Assembly (NCBI RefSeq): GCF_002752355.1
Contig: NZ_MRAV01000008.1
Location: 295,560-359,559 of the forward strand
Length of the DNA: 64,000 nucleotides
DNA from: Leucobacter sp. OLIS6
GTDB lineage: Bacteria; Actinomycetota; Actinomycetes; Actinomycetales; Microbacteriaceae
Reading direction: 5' to 3'
Shown here one piece after another: positions 25,282 through 34,255 of the stretch (the stretch's first letter is position 1; every line of letters starts with the position of its first letter). The translations under genes and the position numbers were made by a program. The notes under the pieces were generated by a model. The model did not search any database, was not told where the DNA came from, and was given only the letters and a program-made list of their open reading frames with translations.

Positions 25282-26771
25282 GCGCGCACGATCACGGAAT
25301 CGAATTGAACGGCCTGGGGGCGGCGGTCCGCGCCGTCGACTGGGAGTCGAGCACGGCGAACTCCCGCTCGCAGCGCCGCGACCCCCGCATGCCGCTGCTC
25401 GCGACCACGCCCGGGTTCACCGAGTGGATCCAGACGGGGTGGGGCGACGCGGATCGCACCCCGCGGGTGGAGTCCGGCGCGATCCCGGCCGCCGAGGCGC
25501 ACCGCCGTCGGCTGTCCGGGGCGCTGCCCGGGCGGACCCTGGTGGTCACCGCCGGGCGCGCGCAGCTGCGCATGAACGACACGTTCTTCGACTTCCGCGC
25601 CGACAGCGACTTCCTCTGGCTCGTCGGCTACGCCGTCGAGGACGGCGTGCTCGTGCTGCGGCCCGTCGCGGGCGGGCACGACGCGACGCTCTACATCACG
25701 CCGCCCGCGCGTCCCGGCGACGCGGCGTTCCACGCCGACGCGGCGCACGGCGAACTGTGGGTCGGACCGCAGCCCGGCGCCGCCGAGCTCGAGGCCGCGC
25801 TCGGGATCCGCGTGCGTCCGATCGCCGAGCTGGACGTCGTCGACGACGCGCTGATCGCGGGCGCGGCCGTCGTCGCGCGCGGCGCCGGTGCCCAGCTCGA
25901 CGGACGACGGCGCTCGGCGGAGCTCGCACGCGTGCTCTCCGAGCTGCGTCGGATCAAGGACGCGTGGGAGATCGCCGAACTGCGCAGCGCGGTCGCGAAC
26001 ACGATCGACGGCTTCGTCGAGGTGCGGCGTGAGATCCCGCGCGCGATCGAGCGCGGCGGGGAGCGCTGGCTGCAGGGCACCTTCGATCGCCACGCGCGCA
26101 CGGTGGGGCAGGCGCCCGGCTACGCGACGATCGTCGGATCCGGCGCGCACGCGCCGATCCTGCACTGGGTGCGGGCCGACGGCGAGATCGATCCGGAAGC
26201 GCTGCTGCTGCTCGACATGGGCGTGGAGAACCGAAGCGGCTACACGGCCGATGTGACCCGAACCATACCGGCGAGCGGACGGTTCAGCGACGTGCAGCGG
26301 CAGGTGCACGACCTCGTCGAGCGCTCGCACCGGGCGGGGCTCGCCGCGGTGCAGCCGGGCAAGCCCTGGGCGGACTTCCACGCGGCATCGATGGAGGTGC
26401 TGGCGCAGGGCCTCTCGGACTGGGGCGTGCTCCCAGTGTCGGTCGACGAGGCGCTCTCGGAGACCGGGCAGCAGCACCGCCGGTTCATCGTGTGCGGGGT
26501 AGGGCACCACCTCGGACTCGACGTGCACGACTGCGACGCCTCGAGCTACGAGGCCTACCTCGGCGGCACGATCGAACCCGGAATGTCGCTCACGGTCGAG
26601 CCGGGCCTGTACTTCCACGCCTGGGACGAGACGATCCCGCCCGAGCTGAGGGGTATCGGCGTCCGACTCGAGGACGATCTGATCGTCACCGAGACCGGTA
26701 CCGAGGTGCTCAGCGACGGGCTCCCGATCGACGCCGCGGGGATCGAACGCTGGATGGCGGAGACGGCCTGA
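25278..26771 (+). CDS. Xaa-Pro aminopeptidase (aminopeptidase P, M24B)
   Basis: 497 residues. The N-terminal creatinase-like domain (about 70-240) precedes the pita-bread catalytic domain. The metal ligands are present: Asp about 313 (LLLLDMGVENRSG) and Asp about 325 (YTADVTRT), His about 410 (VGHHLGLDVHD), Glu about 441 (TVEPGLYFH) and Glu about 465 (GVRLEDD). It removes the N-terminal residue from Xaa-Pro peptides, leaving peptides that the coupled proline iminopeptidase-like protein can use next. The first 60 residues are an extension common in actinobacterial PepP. Confidence 0.94.
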   Translation: MSAHDHGIELNGLGAAVRAVDWESSTANSRSQRRDPRMPLLATTPGFTEWIQTGWGDADRTPRVESGAIPAAEAHRRRLSGALPGRTLVVTAGRAQLRMNDTFFDFRADSDFLWLVGYAVEDGVLVLRPVAGGHDATLYITPPARPGDAAFHADAAHGELWVGPQPGAAELEAALGIRVRPIAELDVVDDALIAGAAVVARGAGAQLDGRRRSAELARVLSELRRIKDAWEIAELRSAVANTIDGFVEVRREIPRAIERGGERWLQGTFDRHARTVGQAPGYATIVGSGAHAPILHWVRADGEIDPEALLLLDMGVENRSGYTADVTRTIPASGRFSDVQRQVHDLVERSHRAGLAAVQPGKPWADFHAASMEVLAQGLSDWGVLPVSVDEALSETGQQHRRFIVCGVGHHLGLDVHDCDASSYEAYLGGTIEPGMSLTVEPGLYFHAWDETIPPELRGIGVRLEDDLIVTETGTEVLSDGLPIDAAGIERWMAETA

Positions 26772-26810
26772 TCCATAGCGGATCCGAAAAATCCCTGATC
26801 CTGACAAAAA

Positions 26811-26839
26811 TTGCATTTCTTGTCGGTTCGTGGCAGGAT
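26811..26839 (+). promoter_or_regulatory. Putative rpsP operon promoter
   Basis: TTGCAT (26811-26816) and CAGGAT (26834-26839) with a 17-bp spacer, in an AT-rich patch just after the aminopeptidase gene. Transcription from here would give a leader of about 110 nt before rpsP. Confidence 0.45.
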
Positions 26840-26872
26840 TGACGGGTTCGCGCGATCCGCGCGTCAGCTTCG

Positions 26873-26910
26873 CGCCGCGCCGGCATCGCTGGTCGAGTCG
26901 CGGCGTTTTT
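26873..26910 (+). terminator. Terminator-like hairpin in the rpsP leader (possible attenuator)
   Basis: CGCCGCG (26873-26879) pairs with CGCGGCG (26899-26905), immediately followed by TTTTT (26906-26910). This is the only hairpin plus T-run of intrinsic type noticed in the window. It lies between the putative promoter and the rpsP start, which suggests attenuation. If the real promoter lies downstream, it would instead simply end the aminopeptidase transcript. Confidence 0.55.
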
Positions 26911-26953
26911 CATCATCGGGCCGAGCGCCCGAACTCATCACTGAAGGAGCATC

Positions 26954-27376
26954 ATGGCAGTCAAGATCCGCCTGAAGCGTCTCGGCAAGATCCGGGCCCC
27001 CTACTACCGCATCGTCGTCGCCGACTCGCGCACCAAGCGCGACGGTCGCGTCATCGAGGAGATCGGCAAGTACCACCCGACCGAGCACCCCTCGTTCATC
27101 GAGGTCAACTCGGATCGTGCGCAGTACTGGCTGAGCGTCGGCGCGCAGCCGACCGAGCAGGTCGCAGCCATCCTCAAGCTGAGCGGCGATTGGGGCAAGT
27201 TCACCGGCGAGGGCGAGACCGAGTCGAAGATCCTCGCTCCCGAGGCCAAGGTCGCCTTCGAGGCCGACTCGGCCAAGAAGCCGGTCCTGCGTCCCAAGGC
27301 CGAGAAGCCCGCTGCACCCGCAGCCGACGAGGCTCCCGCTGCCGACGAGGCCGCGGCTGAGACGGCAGAGGCCTAA
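26954..27376 (+). CDS. rpsP: 30S ribosomal protein S16
   Basis: 140 residues. The first 80 or so are canonical S16 ([25 protein letters not shown]). The C-terminal extension is rich in Ala, Glu, Lys and Pro and is longer than in E. coli, as often in actinobacteria. GAAGGAGCATC gives a strong SD. It starts the operon rpsP-khpA-rimM-trmD. Confidence 0.99.
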   Translation: MAVKIRLKRLGKIRAPYYRIVVADSRTKRDGRVIEEIGKYHPTEHPSFIEVNSDRAQYWLSVGAQPTEQVAAILKLSGDWGKFTGEGETESKILAPEAKVAFEADSAKKPVLRPKAEKPAAPAADEAPAADEAAAETAEA

Positions 27377-27378
27377 GA

Positions 27379-27675
27379 ATGGCCGCCCCCGCGCTCGCCG
27401 AAGCACTCGAACACCTGGTCAAGGGGATAGTCGATCACCCCGAGCAGGTGCGCGTCGATGCGCGCGAGACTCCGCGGGGTGAGCTGCTCGAGGTGCGCGT
27501 GAACCCGCGCGACCTGGGCCGCGTCATCGGACGCGGTGGTCGCACGGCGCAGTCGCTGCGCACCGTGATCGGCTCGCTGGCCGACGGCCATCGGGTTCGC
27601 GTCGACGTGGTCGACACCGATGCCGAGGGCGGATCCGACACGTCGGACGCCCCGAACGTCGAGGCTCGCGCGTGA
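27379..27675 (+). CDS. khpA: KH-domain RNA-binding protein KhpA
   Basis: 98 residues, a single KH domain with the GxxG loop in [12 protein letters not shown] (about residues 48-59). KhpA proteins bind RNA, usually as a dimer with KhpB, and affect cell size and ribosome-linked regulation. It starts 2 bp after rpsP. Its stop overlaps the GTG of rimM (GTGA). The short acidic C-terminal tail is not conserved. Confidence 0.95.
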   Translation: MAAPALAEALEHLVKGIVDHPEQVRVDARETPRGELLEVRVNPRDLGRVIGRGGRTAQSLRTVIGSLADGHRVRVDVVDTDAEGGSDTSDAPNVEARA

Positions 27676-28346
27676 GCGCAGCATCAGGCCGCGCGAAGGC
27701 TCCCCGACCCGCTCAGGGTGCGGGGAGCCTCCGCGTTGGTCGGCTCACCAAGCCTCACGGGCTCAAGGGCGGCGTCAAGGTCGAGCTCTACACCGACAAC
27801 CCCGAGCTGCGCTTCGTGCCGGGCGCCGTGTTCCAACTGCAGGTCCCCGAGGACTCGCAGTGGTTCGGCCGCACGCTCACGCTGCGCGAGCTCCGCTGGT
27901 TCAACGAGACGCCCGTCGCCTTCTTCGAGGAGCTGCCGGACCGGACCGCGGTCGAGAGCGGCGTTCGCGCGATCCTCTGGATCGACGAGGACGCCGTCGC
28001 CGCCGGCGCCGAGGAGAACGCCTGGTACGACCACCAGCTCGTCGGCCTCTCGGTGCGTCGCGAGGATCCCGAGCTTGGCACCGTCGAGCTCGGCACCGTC
28101 GCCGAGGTGCAGCACTTCCCGGCGCAGGACCTGCTTTCGGTGCACACTCCCGGCGGCACCGTCCTCGTCCCGTTCGTCGAGGCGATCGTGCCGAGCGTCG
28201 ACCCCGAGGCCGGCGTCGTCATCGTGACCCCGCCGCCCGGACTCTTCGACGAGAGCGCCGCGATCGAGGCCGGCGGACCCGCTTCGGGCGGTTCCGCGAA
28301 CGCCGACGAGTCGCCCGCCGAGGGGGAGTCGGGGCCGACCGCATGA
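27672..28346 (+). CDS. rimM: Ribosome maturation factor RimM
   Basis: 224 residues. The RimM N-domain begins at about residue 20 ([23 protein letters not shown]), followed by the PRC-barrel domain (about 110-190; [23 protein letters not shown]). Both N- and C-terminal tails are extra, low-complexity extensions. It assists 16S 3'-domain assembly around S19. GTG start overlapping the khpA stop, and ATGA overlap with trmD, show tight translational coupling. Confidence 0.96.
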   Translation: MSAASGRAKAPRPAQGAGSLRVGRLTKPHGLKGGVKVELYTDNPELRFVPGAVFQLQVPEDSQWFGRTLTLRELRWFNETPVAFFEELPDRTAVESGVRAILWIDEDAVAAGAEENAWYDHQLVGLSVRREDPELGTVELGTVAEVQHFPAQDLLSVHTPGGTVLVPFVEAIVPSVDPEAGVVIVTPPPGLFDESAAIEAGGPASGGSANADESPAEGESGPTA

Positions 28347-29056
28347 GGATCGACGTCGTCTCGATCTTCCCCGGCTACTTCGACGCGCTCGAGCTCTCGC
28401 TGCTCGGCAAGGCCAAGAGCCGCGGGCTCATCGACCTGCGCGTGCACGATCTGCGCGAGGCCGCGCACGACAAGCACCGCACCGTCGACGACACTCCCGC
28501 GGGCGGCGGCGCCGGCATGGTCATGAAGCCGGAACCGTGGGGCGAGATGCTCGACGGCATCCTCGCGGATGAGGATTCCGGCACCGAGCCGCTCATCATC
28601 TTCCCGTCGCCCGCCGGCGACGTGTTCACCCAGCGCATGGCGCGCGAGCTCGCGGAGGAGCGCCACCTGGTGTTTGGCTGCGGCCGCTACGAGGGCATCG
28701 ACCAGCGCGTGTTCGACGAGTACGCCGAGCGCGGTCGCGTGCGCCTCGTGAGCATCGGCGACTACGTGCTGAACGGCGGTGAGGTCGCGACGATCGCGAT
28801 GATCGAGGCGATCGGTCGCCTGCTGCCCGGCGTCGTGGGCAATCCCGAGAGCCTGGTTGAGGAATCCCACGAGGAGGACGGCCTGCTCGAGTACCCGAGC
28901 TACACGAAGCCCGCCGAGTGGCGCGGCCGCGAGGTGCCGCCCGTGCTGCTGAGCGGCAACCACGCCGCCGTCGAGCGCTGGCGTCGAGAGCAGCGCGTCG
29001 AGCGCACCCGCCGCGTGCGCCCCGAGCTGCTTCCCGAGGAGCTGCGCGAGGCGTAG
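28343..29056 (+). CDS. trmD: tRNA (guanine37-N1)-methyltransferase TrmD
   Basis: 237 residues, the usual length. SPOUT knot motifs are present: [24 protein letters not shown] and [10 protein letters not shown], with the conserved catalytic-region Asp in the last. It methylates G37 of tRNAs reading CNN codons, using S-adenosylmethionine. ATG at 28343 overlaps the rimM stop. Confidence 0.98.
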   Translation: MRIDVVSIFPGYFDALELSLLGKAKSRGLIDLRVHDLREAAHDKHRTVDDTPAGGGAGMVMKPEPWGEMLDGILADEDSGTEPLIIFPSPAGDVFTQRMARELAEERHLVFGCGRYEGIDQRVFDEYAERGRVRLVSIGDYVLNGGEVATIAMIEAIGRLLPGVVGNPESLVEESHEEDGLLEYPSYTKPAEWRGREVPPVLLSGNHAAVERWRREQRVERTRRVRPELLPEELREA

Positions 29057-29065
29057 TCCCCGTTC

Positions 29066-31186
29066 TCAGCCGACCGAGGCGAGCGCGAACGGGAGTACCG
29101 CGGGGGCACCCGCTGCGCGGAGCAGTCGGGCGCCGACCGTGATGGTCCAGCGACTGTCGATGAGGTCGTCGACGAGGAGCAGCGGGCCGGGGGCCTGCGC
29201 GACCGTCTGCGCGAGTTCGGGGGAGACGTCGAAGCGGTTCCAGACCGAGGCCAGGCGGAACGCGCTGTTGCCGCCCGGGCCCGTGACCGGGATCGAGGGG
29301 TCGACGTCGAGCGCGCCGAGGTTCGGCAGACGGCCGCGTTCGGCGATCGCCGCGGCGGTGCTCGAGACCAGCTGCGGTCGCCCCAGCGACGGCATCGCGA
29401 CGACGCCGACGGGGCGCTGCTGCCACGGCCAGTCGCGCAGCGCGGTGAGCGCGCCGCTCAGCAGGCGTTCGTCGATCGGGCGGTCGGCTGCCCCCGCGGC
29501 GAAGATCTCGCGCAGGGCGCCGCCCCACCCGAGATCGGTGAGCCGTGCGATGGTGCGGCCCGGCTCGGGGCGCTCCTCGACGGCGATGCGTCCGCGCACC
29601 GGCAGCCCACGACGGTCGGCACCGGTGGGCCACTGCCCACGCGGCTCGACCGGGACCCCGACGAGCGCGAGTCGACCGGATGCCTGCTCGGCGGCGGCGC
29701 TCGGCACGTCGCTCGGGTACCAGGCGCCGGCGCAGACATCGCAGCGGCCGCACTGCGCGGCGTTCGGGTCGTCGAGGTCGCGCTGCAGCAGCTCCATGCG
29801 GCAGACCGCGCCGCGCTCGTATTCGAGCATCGAACGCTGCTCGGCCTCGCGCGCGGCCGCGATGCGGGCGTAGCGCTCGGCGTCGTAGTGCCACGGCGCG
29901 CCCGTCGCGATCCAGCCGCCGGACACCCGGCGCACGGCACCATCGACGTCGAGCACCTTGAGGAGCAGTTCGAGCTGGGTGCGGCGGATGTCGACGCGGG
30001 CCTCGAGCGCTGGCGTCGAGAGCGGTTCGTCGCCGAGCGCAGCGATGACCGCGGCTGCGCGTTCCGGGTCGGGCATGGAAGCCGTGGCGAAGTAGCGCCA
30101 GATCTCGGCGTCCTCGGTGCCGGGCAGGAGCAGCACGTCGGCGTGGTCCGTGGCGCGGCCCGCGCGGCCGACCTGCTGGTAGTAGGCGACGGGGGAGGAC
30201 GGCGCACCCAGGTGGACGACGAAGCCGAGGTCCGGCTTGTCGAAGCCCATGCCGAGCGCGCTCGTGGCGATGAGCGCCTTCACCTCGTTGCGCTTGAGCG
30301 CGGCCTCGAGCTGCTCGCGTTCCTCGGGGTCGGTGCGGCCGGTGTAGGCGGCGACCGCGTGGCCCGCGTCGCGCAGCAGTTGCGCAGTGTCTTCGGCGGC
30401 CGAGACGGTGAGGGCGTAGACGATGCCGCTGCCCGGCAGCTCGGCGAGGTGCGCGACGAGCCACGCGAGCCGCTCGCGCGAGGAAGGGAGGCGCAGGCAC
30501 CCGAGCCGGAGCGATGCGCGCGCCAGGGATCCGCGCAGCGTGAGCACGTCGTCGCCGAGCTGCTCGACGACGTCGGCGACCACGCGTGCGTTGGCGGTGG
30601 CGGTGGTGGCGAGCACGGGGACGCTGCGATCGAGCTCGGCCAGCAGAGCGGCGATGCGGCGGTAATCGGGGCGGAAGTCGTGCCCCCAGTCGGAGATGCA
30701 GTGCGCCTCGTCGATGACCATCAGTCCCATGCGCGCGAGCAGCGCGGGCAGTTGCTGCTCTCGGAACCGCGGGTTGTTGAGACGCTCGGGAGAGACGAGC
30801 AGCACGTCGAGCTCGTCGGCCGCGAGCTTCGCCTCGATCTCGTTCCACTCGTCGGCGGTGGCCGAGTTGATCGCGGCGGCGCGCACGCCCGCGCGTTCGG
30901 CCGCGGAGACCTGGTCGCGCATGAGCGCGAGCAGGGGGGAGACGAGCAGGGTCGGACCCGCGCCGCGAGCCCGCAGCAGCGCCGTGGCGACGAAGTAGAC
31001 CGCGGACTTGCCCCAGCCGGTGCGCTGCACCACGAGCGCGCGCCGGTGCTCGTCGACGAGCGCGCTGATGGCCTCGAACTGGCCGTCGTGGAACACCGCG
31101 TCGGGGCGGCCGGTGAGCCGCCGGAGCAGCGCGAGGGCGTCGTCGTGCGTGGACGCGGCGGGGGTGCTCTGCGGTTCGGGGCTCAT
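29066..31186 (-). CDS. recQ: RecQ-type DNA helicase fused to a phosphoribosyltransferase-like domain
   Basis: 706 residues. Helicase domain 1 has the Walker A GWGKS (about 57-61) and DEAH (159-162, VIDEAHCISDWGHDF). Helicase domain 2 contains GRTDPEER and QQVGRAGR. RecQ-type zinc cysteines are seen in CRMELL...CGRCDVC (about 468-495). The HRDC domain is absent. The last 130 or so residues carry VVAMPSLGRPQ and the PRPP-loop-like LLLVDDLIDSRWT (about 669-681), which indicates a type I phosphoribosyltransferase fold as in ComF-like proteins. The fusion is found in actinobacteria; what the second domain does is not known to me. The gene faces trmD tail to tail with a 9-bp gap. Confidence 0.9.
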   Translation of the reverse strand: MSPEPQSTPAASTHDDALALLRRLTGRPDAVFHDGQFEAISALVDEHRRALVVQRTGWGKSAVYFVATALLRARGAGPTLLVSPLLALMRDQVSAAERAGVRAAAINSATADEWNEIEAKLAADELDVLLVSPERLNNPRFREQQLPALLARMGLMVIDEAHCISDWGHDFRPDYRRIAALLAELDRSVPVLATTATANARVVADVVEQLGDDVLTLRGSLARASLRLGCLRLPSSRERLAWLVAHLAELPGSGIVYALTVSAAEDTAQLLRDAGHAVAAYTGRTDPEEREQLEAALKRNEVKALIATSALGMGFDKPDLGFVVHLGAPSSPVAYYQQVGRAGRATDHADVLLLPGTEDAEIWRYFATASMPDPERAAAVIAALGDEPLSTPALEARVDIRRTQLELLLKVLDVDGAVRRVSGGWIATGAPWHYDAERYARIAAAREAEQRSMLEYERGAVCRMELLQRDLDDPNAAQCGRCDVCAGAWYPSDVPSAAAEQASGRLALVGVPVEPRGQWPTGADRRGLPVRGRIAVEERPEPGRTIARLTDLGWGGALREIFAAGAADRPIDERLLSGALTALRDWPWQQRPVGVVAMPSLGRPQLVSSTAAAIAERGRLPNLGALDVDPSIPVTGPGGNSAFRLASVWNRFDVSPELAQTVAQAPGPLLLVDDLIDSRWTITVGARLLRAAGAPAVLPFALASVG

Positions 31187-31325
31187 GCCTCGATCATGTC
31201 AGTCGCCGCCGACATCGGTCCCGGATCGCGCGCAGGCGCGCTCGAACCCGGGAACCCGGGCGGGTCGGGGAACCCGGCAAGAGGCCCGAAGCCGGCGACC
31301 GGCGACACGGCACTCGGATCTGTGG

Positions 31326-31331
31326 CATAAT
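31326..31331 (+). promoter_or_regulatory. Putative -10 box of rplS (CATAAT)
   Basis: TGTGGCATAATAG contains a near-consensus CATAAT about 120 bp before rplS, with GC-rich flanks. No good -35 hexamer is visible. Transcription from here would give a leader over 100 nt, enough for autogenous control. The rest of 31187-31453 holds GAACCCGGG direct repeats (about 31246-31282) and no gene. Confidence 0.5.
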
Positions 31332-31453
31332 AGATCCTCGTGCCACGGTGCGGTACTGCCGCAAGGGTCCGCACACACCGTGCAGCACTCATCATCTTTT
31401 CAAATCTTCAGAATCCGCGCCCCGACTTGCGGCGGCCGCAGAGAGAGACCATC

Positions 31454-31801
31454 ATGCAGAAGCTCGATCACGTCGATGCCGCGTCGCTCCGGAGCGACAT
31501 CCCCGAGTTCCGCGCCGGCGACACCGTCAAGGTGCACGTCAACATCGTCGAGGGCAACCGCTCGCGTGTCCAGGTGTTCCAGGGCATCGTGATCTCCCGC
31601 CACGGCGAGGGCGTCCGCGAGACCTTCACCGTCCGCAAGATCAGCTTCCAGGTGGGCGTGGAGCGCAAGTTCCCCGTGCACTCGCCCGCGATCGACAAGA
31701 TCGAGGTCGTCACCCGCGGTGACGTCCGTCGTGCGAAGCTCTACTACCTGCGCGGCCTCACCGGCAAGAAGGCCAAGGTCAAGGAGAAGCGCGACTTCTA
31801 A
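31454..31801 (+). CDS. rplS: 50S ribosomal protein L19
   Basis: 115 residues, canonical throughout: [48 protein letters not shown] and [23 protein letters not shown]19 sits at the subunit interface near helix 14 of 16S rRNA. In many bacteria it directly follows trmD; here the minus-strand recQ is inserted between them and rplS has its own promoter region. Confidence 0.99.
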   Translation: MQKLDHVDAASLRSDIPEFRAGDTVKVHVNIVEGNRSRVQVFQGIVISRHGEGVRETFTVRKISFQVGVERKFPVHSPAIDKIEVVTRGDVRRAKLYYLRGLTGKKAKVKEKRDF

Positions 31802-31811
31802 GCCGCGACTC

Positions 31812-31836
31812 TGTCGGGCGCGCGCCGCGCCCGACA
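31812..31836 (+). terminator. Strong GC hairpin after rplS
   Basis: TGTCGGGCGCG (31812-31822) pairs perfectly with CGCGCCCGACA (31826-31836) over 11 bp with a 3-nt loop, 10 bp after the rplS stop. There is no T-run, as is frequent for actinobacterial terminators. Confidence 0.75.
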
Positions 31837-31844
31837 CCCCGCTC

Positions 31845-31877
31845 ACAGGCTCCCTCCGGCAACGGATGGGAGCCTGT
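31845..31877 (+). terminator. Second hairpin between rplS and lepB
   Basis: ACAGGCTCCC (31845-31854) and GGGAGCCTGT (31868-31877) form a perfect 10-bp stem with a 13-nt loop. It follows the first hairpin by 8 bp. It may be a tandem terminator or an operator before lepB, since TAGTGT just downstream resembles a -10 box. Confidence 0.6.
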
Positions 31878-31938
31878 AGTGTCTGTGCCAGAACCGTGCA
31901 CGCATCCCGATCCACCCCGACCTCCGGAGCCGCCTGAC

Positions 31939-32676
31939 ATGAGCGAAGCCGCCACCCACGACGCAACGGCCGCGAAGCAGCGGCGCGGCGGACTCTTCGG
32001 CTTCCTGCGAGACCTGGTGATCATCCTCCTGGTCGCCTTCCTCATCTCGTTCCTGCTCAAGACCTTCCTGGTGCGCAGCTTCTACATCCCCTCGGGGTCG
32101 ATGATGCACACGCTCGAGGTCAACGACCGGGTGCTCGTGAATCAGCTCGTGCCGAACGTGGTGCCGCTGAAACGCGGCGACGTGGTGGTGTTCAAGGATC
32201 CTGGCGGGTGGCTCACCCCGACCGGGGCGAAGGACCCGACCCCGTTCGAGCAGGTGCTGCAGACGGTCGGCCTCGCGGCCGACACGAGCAACCAGTACCT
32301 GGTGAAGCGCGTCATCGGCATCGGCGGCGACACGGTCGAGTGCTGCGACGCGAACGGCCGCATGAAGATCAACGGCGTGCCGATCAAGGAGCCCTACGTG
32401 TTCCTGAGCGACGGCAACACCCGCGCCTCCGGCATGGACTTCAAGGTGACGGTGCCCGAGGGATCCATCTGGGTGATGGGCGACAACCGCTACGGCAGCC
32501 GGGATTCCCGCTACCACCAGGATGATCCGGGCAAGGGGTTCGTGAAGGAGAGCGAGGTCGTCGGCCGCGCGTTCGTGCTGAACTGGCCGCTGAACCGCTT
32601 CACCTGGCTGGGGGACTACCCCGACACCTTCGCCGGCGTCGTCGCCGAGACCGAGCGCCAGAAGCAGAAGCAGTAG
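31939..32676 (+). CDS. lepB: Signal peptidase I
   Basis: 245 residues. A cytoplasmic N-terminus and one membrane helix (about 22-45) are followed by the catalytic domain outside. The nucleophile Ser is in YIPSGSMMHTL (about residue 55) and the general-base Lys in YLVKRVIGIGGD (about 122). VMGDNRYGSRDSR marks box E. It cleaves signal peptides of exported proteins, including the surface proteins in this window. The ATG at 31939 is preferred; an in-frame start at 31879 would add a Pro-rich extension. Confidence 0.96.
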   Translation: MSEAATHDATAAKQRRGGLFGFLRDLVIILLVAFLISFLLKTFLVRSFYIPSGSMMHTLEVNDRVLVNQLVPNVVPLKRGDVVVFKDPGGWLTPTGAKDPTPFEQVLQTVGLAADTSNQYLVKRVIGIGGDTVECCDANGRMKINGVPIKEPYVFLSDGNTRASGMDFKVTVPEGSIWVMGDNRYGSRDSRYHQDDPGKGFVKESEVVGRAFVLNWPLNRFTWLGDYPDTFAGVVAETERQKQKQ

Positions 32677-32679
32677 CCG

Positions 32680-33321
32680 ATGGCCGGGGTCTCGAAGGAA
32701 CCGACCCTCGAGCTCGAGCACGAGTGGTTCGCCGCCGGGTCGCGGCTCGTGATCGGCGTCGACGAGGTCGGCCGCGGCGCGATCGCCGGCCCGGTCGCGG
32801 TCGGCGTCCACGCGGTCCGTGTGGGTACCGGGAGCTTTCCCGAGGGGCTCCGGGACTCCAAACTCATCAGCCAGAAGAAGCGCGAGGCGATCGCCGCAGG
32901 GATCGACGACTTCGGCCCCGGCGCCGTCGGCTTCTCGACCGCGCTCGAGATCGACGAGCACGGCATCACGGCGATGCTCGGCGCCGCCGCTCGACGGGCG
33001 CTGCTGGCGCTGCACGAGAGCGGCATCGATGTCACGGACGCGGTGATCCTGCTCGACGGCTCGCACGACTGGCTCACCCCGGCGCTGCGCGCGCCGCTCG
33101 ACGTCCGCACCCGCGTGGGCGCCGATCGGGACTGCGCCTCGGTGTCGGCGGCGTCCGTGCGGGCGAAAGTCGCGCGGGACGCGCTGATGCTGGAGGCGCA
33201 CGAGGCGCATCCGCACTACGCCTGGGCCTCCAACAAGGGCTACGGGGCGAAAGCGCACTACGACGGCATCGCGGCCCACGGCCTCACCGAGCTGCACCGG
33301 GCGAGCTGGATCAAGCGCTGA
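32680..33321 (+). CDS. rnhB: Ribonuclease HII
   Basis: 213 residues. The catalytic carboxylates are in IGVDEVGRGAIAGP (Asp and Glu) and ILLDGSHDW (Asp), with SVSAASVRAKVARD following. It removes ribonucleotides and RNA primers from DNA. It starts 3 bp after lepB and is co-transcribed with it. Confidence 0.97.
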   Translation: MAGVSKEPTLELEHEWFAAGSRLVIGVDEVGRGAIAGPVAVGVHAVRVGTGSFPEGLRDSKLISQKKREAIAAGIDDFGPGAVGFSTALEIDEHGITAMLGAAARRALLALHESGIDVTDAVILLDGSHDWLTPALRAPLDVRTRVGADRDCASVSAASVRAKVARDALMLEAHEAHPHYAWASNKGYGAKAHYDGIAAHGLTELHRASWIKR

Positions 33322-33361
33322 GCCCCAGCATCCCGTGCACCCCGCGCGGTAGGCTGGATCC

Positions 33362-34195
33362 GTGACTTCCGTGCTGCAGAACGACGCTCCCATCGGCGTG
33401 TTCGACTCGGGCGTCGGCGGGCTCACCGTGGCGCGGGCGATCCGCGACCAGCTGCCGAACGAGTCGATGATCTACGTGGGCGATACGGCGAATACGCCGT
33501 ACGGCCCGCGTCCCATCGCCGAGGTGCGCAGGTTCTCGCTCGAGATCCTCGACGACCTCGTCGCGCAGGGGGTGAAGATGCTCGTGATCGCCTGCAACAC
33601 CGCGAGCGCGGCCATGCTGCGCGACGCGCACGAGCGCTACGACGTCCCGGTGGTCGAAGTGATCGGGCCGACGGTGCGCAGCGCCGTCTCCATCACCCGC
33701 AACGGCCGGGTCGGCCTCATCGGAACGCAGGGCACCATCCAGTCCCGCGTGTACGACGACCTGTTCAGCATGCGTCCCGACATCGAGCTGACGGGGCAGG
33801 CGTGCCCCGAGTTCGTCCCGCTGGTCGAGGCCGGACGCACGAGCGGGCCCGAGGTGCTCGAGGTGGCGGAGCGCTACCTCGCCCCGCTGCTCGATCGCGA
33901 GATCGACACGCTCGTGCTCGGGTGCACGCACTATCCGTTCCTCCGCGGTGCGATCCGCCAGGTCGTGGGGCCCGATGTCGCCCTCGTGTCGAGCGACGTC
34001 GAAACCGCGGTGGAGGTCTACCGCACGCTGACCGATCGCGGTCTGCTCCGCTCTGAGGACGCCGGCGAACCGCTCGTCCGCTACGAGGCCACCGGCGCCG
34101 ATACGGCCGGATTCGTCGAGCTGGCGCGCCGCATGATCGGGATCGGCATCGACGCCGTCGACCGCATGCCCACGGGCGCGATCCGCCTGCCCTAG
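33362..34195 (+). CDS. murI: Glutamate racemase
   Basis: 277 residues. The two catalytic cysteines are in ACNTASA and [19 protein letters not shown] and GDTANTPYG are the substrate-binding motifs. It makes D-glutamate for peptidoglycan. GTG start at 33362; TAGGCT at 33350-33355 lies six bases upstream, implying a leaderless transcript. Confidence 0.97.
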   Translation: MTSVLQNDAPIGVFDSGVGGLTVARAIRDQLPNESMIYVGDTANTPYGPRPIAEVRRFSLEILDDLVAQGVKMLVIACNTASAAMLRDAHERYDVPVVEVIGPTVRSAVSITRNGRVGLIGTQGTIQSRVYDDLFSMRPDIELTGQACPEFVPLVEAGRTSGPEVLEVAERYLAPLLDREIDTLVLGCTHYPFLRGAIRQVVGPDVALVSSDVETAVEVYRTLTDRGLLRSEDAGEPLVRYEATGADTAGFVELARRMIGIGIDAVDRMPTGAIRLP

Positions 34196-34255
34196 CCGGC
34201 CCAGACCCCGCAGATTTCCCGGGAGCCCCCCGGAATCCTCACCCGAAGGAGCACC

